From contig JAWUYA010000024.1 in assembly GCA_034111045.1 (NCBI GenBank), positions 1 through 64,000 on the forward strand: DNA of 64,000 nucleotides, read 5' to 3'. Numbering within the stretch: the first letter of the stretch is position 1; each line of letters opens with the position of its first letter. The position numbers and the translations under genes are program-made. This stretch comes from JALJPB01 sp034111045. GTDB lineage: Bacteria; Pseudomonadota; Gammaproteobacteria; Enterobacterales; Alteromonadaceae. Positions 62,145 to 64,000 of this stretch are shown in pieces. The notes beneath the pieces were generated by a model that was not told where the DNA came from, searched no databases, and worked only from the letters and a program-made list of their open reading frames with translations.

Positions 62145-64000
62145 TTACAAAGCTCTAATTGGTGTTTCTACCTGTTGTTGAATTTGAATATCAATAGCAT
62201 CCTTAATCTCCTGATAAATTTCTAATTCTATGTCGGGAGCTACTTCTAGAGTTATAGCCAATCCATATTTTATGGGGTTGTTTAACCTCGCTGCCGCATC
62301 TTTTTTACAGTTCACTTTAATTTCTAGCTCACTTGATTGGGAAAGAACTGTGATAGCATCCCCTTCGAATACTTCATGTTGGAGCGTGCCTCTCCTTACT
62401 TGTAGCCATTCATATGTCCTTTGGGGAGCCAAATTCTTATTTTCTCCCTCTACTGTTAACCATAAAGCACTATCTCGATATTTTATATTTTGAGAAACTG
62501 GTTCAGCAAACCAAGACAAGGTAATAGTCAATTTTCGCCATATATTAACACCACCTAGTCCTTGTGGAATTGGTAATTTGAATATATGAGCTTCGCTATC
62601 TAATAGTGAGCCATATCCTAGTAATGTTGCTCTAGTGTCGATGCAATACTTTACTTTCTCTATATCAGGTTTTCCGTACCCAACATATTGAGAGATTGCT
62701 TCTTTTAGTTTGCTTGACCTTAATGGGCTTAAATAATCAGATAGTTGACCATGAATGAAATCCCAGCTAGCACCGTGTGCAATAAGTGACTTAGTAAGAA
62801 GAGAAGCATAATTATCAAAATCAGTACTTAAATCATTTTCAACGAAAATGTCTTCAATTCCCGCCAAAATTTCTAAGCACCCTCTTGTTGTCAGGGCTGC
62901 TGCGTTGCTTGTTCCCCTACTATATACTCGTTTTGAAAGATCTCCTGAAGGATCAGGGTATGGAACGCAAATTCCAGGAGGGCTATTTAGCCATACACCA
63001 TTTAATATTGATTCTCCAATTGGTTCATCGTGAATTACTCTGCCTCCTGTAAAGGCAATGTCAGGCTTGACCGAACGGTTATAGCCATTTCCATGTGCAG
63101 AATATACCGACGGCATGCCTTCACCATATAAATCTAATTTACCACCTCTCAAATTTAGACTAGAACTATCATTATGAATAGCCCCTACAGTGATCGCATT
63201 TATACTTTCAGCTGGTGATAATAGTTTTCTATTTCTAGTATCCCGATGAACAGATTCAAACGCTTTTTGCTGTTGCTCAAACATTGATAAACCTCTAAAT
63301 TCAGCGGCTGGTATTTCAAATGTAATTGGTTTTGAATGATTGCCTGCACTAATTATAAATAGCACATTATATTTAGCACTAAGCCAATCGATCAAACGTG
63401 CAAACGGACTCATTTGTCCAGTAAATTGAATGTTAGGATCACCAATTGACATATTAATGACTTTAACTGTTGGTGCTGTAGGAGATTCTTCGCCATCACC
63501 TTCAAACATTCTTTTAACGGCTCGATGAATGAGATCTAGTGGTAATATATCAGTAGGAATTGTTTCCATTGGTCTATATGAATGACCGTTATATTTCAAT
63601 ATAGGACGTACATATAACGGTGAACTTAAAGGAGGTAAATTGTCCGACAGATCACCATTGATGATTAACGAGGCCATAGCAGTACCATGCTTACGACCAC
63701 TTGCAATATACCCATTAGCGAAATCATCAGGATCATCAATTATTAACTTATTAAGTAAATCCGTATGATTTACTAATGGTAAACCATCTAGCAATGCTAC
63801 TTGTGGTTGACCTATTGCATTACTGTGATCAAAAAATCCAGCCTGCTCACCATCCGTGTTTATTTCTTCTTCACCTACAATAGGATCAACACACATTTGT
63901 CCTAATGGACGGAAAAACATTATATCGTCACACTTTACTAAAGATACATTTTGATTTCTTACTATTTCGTCAACATGACATGCTGGAAGTTCGATAAGTA
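62145..64000 (-). CDS. Subtilisin-like S8 serine protease, IetS-type; 5' end beyond the window
   Basis: The frame is open to the right edge (618 codons visible), so the start is outside; an internal ATG at 63920 is probably not the start. Catalytic Asp is in VALLDGLPLVNH, His in SGRKHGTAMASLI (33 residues later) and Ser in YSRGTSNAAALTTRG. There is no signal peptide in view. The long C-terminal region (RKLTITLSWFAEP, VRRGTLQHEVFEGDA, KYGLAITLEV, EIYQEIKDAI) resembles the cytoplasmic S8 proteases that pair with an AAA ATPase in IetAS-type phage-defence or plasmid-exclusion systems. The ATPase, if present, would lie upstream, just past the window edge. Confidence 0.8.
   Translation of the reverse strand, partial: LIELPACHVDEIVRNQNVSLVKCDDIMFFRPLGQMCVDPIVGEEEINTDGEQAGFFDHSNAIGQPQVALLDGLPLVNHTDLLNKLIIDDPDDFANGYIASGRKHGTAMASLIINGDLSDNLPPLSSPLYVRPILKYNGHSYRPMETIPTDILPLDLIHRAVKRMFEGDGEESPTAPTVKVINMSIGDPNIQFTGQMSPFARLIDWLSAKYNVLFIISAGNHSKPITFEIPAAEFRGLSMFEQQQKAFESVHRDTRNRKLLSPAESINAITVGAIHNDSSSLNLRGGKLDLYGEGMPSVYSAHGNGYNRSVKPDIAFTGGRVIHDEPIGESILNGVWLNSPPGICVPYPDPSGDLSKRVYSRGTSNAAALTTRGCLEILAGIEDIFVENDLSTDFDNYASLLTKSLIAHGASWDFIHGQLSDYLSPLRSSKLKEAISQYVGYGKPDIEKVKYCIDTRATLLGYGSLLDSEAHIFKLPIPQGLGGVNIWRKLTITLSWFAEPVSQNIKYRDSALWLTVEGENKNLAPQRTYEWLQVRRGTLQHEVFEGDAITVLSQSSELEIKVNCKKDAAARLNNPIKYGLAITLEVAPDIELEIYQEIKDAIDIQIQQQVETPIRAL

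Noticed and set aside
1..64000. tRNA, rRNA, riboswitch and CRISPR array
   Set aside because: No cloverleaf-type arms, rRNA blocks, known riboswitch cores or regularly spaced repeats were recognised by reading. A dedicated scan could still find a small RNA.

Overview
The window is an AT-rich chromosomal segment of a gamma-proteobacterium. The gene repertoire (fused RluA-type protein, DUF3718 and DUF2805 proteins, ovoA, dciA facing lpxC, the mraZ-to-mutT order) suggests a marine Alteromonadales, most like Colwellia or Thalassotalea. That placement is inference from gene content and protein style, not a search. No rRNA, tRNA or CRISPR array was seen. Layout: 1-2538 holds a left-truncated REP-associated (RAYT/IS200-like) transposase with a palindrome at its start, a truncated membrane-protein gene, and an AraC regulator followed by azlC-azlD. 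2539-3225 is decayed DNA. 3226-8012 is a thiol-related block: ovoA, a decayed copy of the end of a glutamine-synthetase-like gene, the intact glutamine-synthetase-like gene, an unidentified fragment, a small glutaredoxin and a tiny lipoprotein-like ORF. 8283-31584, read right to left, is the complete division and cell-wall cluster: mraZ-rsmH-ftsL-ftsI-murE-murF-mraY-murD-ftsW-murG-murC-ddl-ftsQ-ftsA-ftsZ-lpxC-(dciA on the other strand)-M23 peptidase-secA-mutT. Many junctions overlap by 1-14 bases, and three MraZ-type boxes lie upstream. 31939-42847 is mixed housekeeping: TSUP permease, YcxB-like protein, LuxR-type regulator, DUF3718 protein, CBS protein, topB, two bacterial PH-domain membrane proteins, argR and a short lepB. 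42870-48510 is a catabolic module: a fused 2-oxoacid dehydrogenase E1 (alpha+beta), a FabD-like acyltransferase, a glutaryl-CoA-dehydrogenase-like enzyme and a divergent LysR regulator. 48660-56802 holds a proline iminopeptidase, an RluA-family pseudouridine synthase with a long N-terminal extension, a GFA protein, feoA-feoB behind a Fur-box-like site, and oligopeptidase B. 56914-64000 is accessory: an ACR3 arsenite-permease pseudogene with four lesions, a run of small conserved or unknown genes, long decayed spacers and, at the right edge, a 5'-truncated subtilisin-like protease resembling the protease half (IetS) of the IetAS-type ATPase/protease systems. The best candidates for something undescribed are the glutamine-synthetase-like gene whose decayed second copy abuts ovoA, the E1/acyltransferase/acyl-CoA dehydrogenase module, and the edge S8 protease with its unseen partner.
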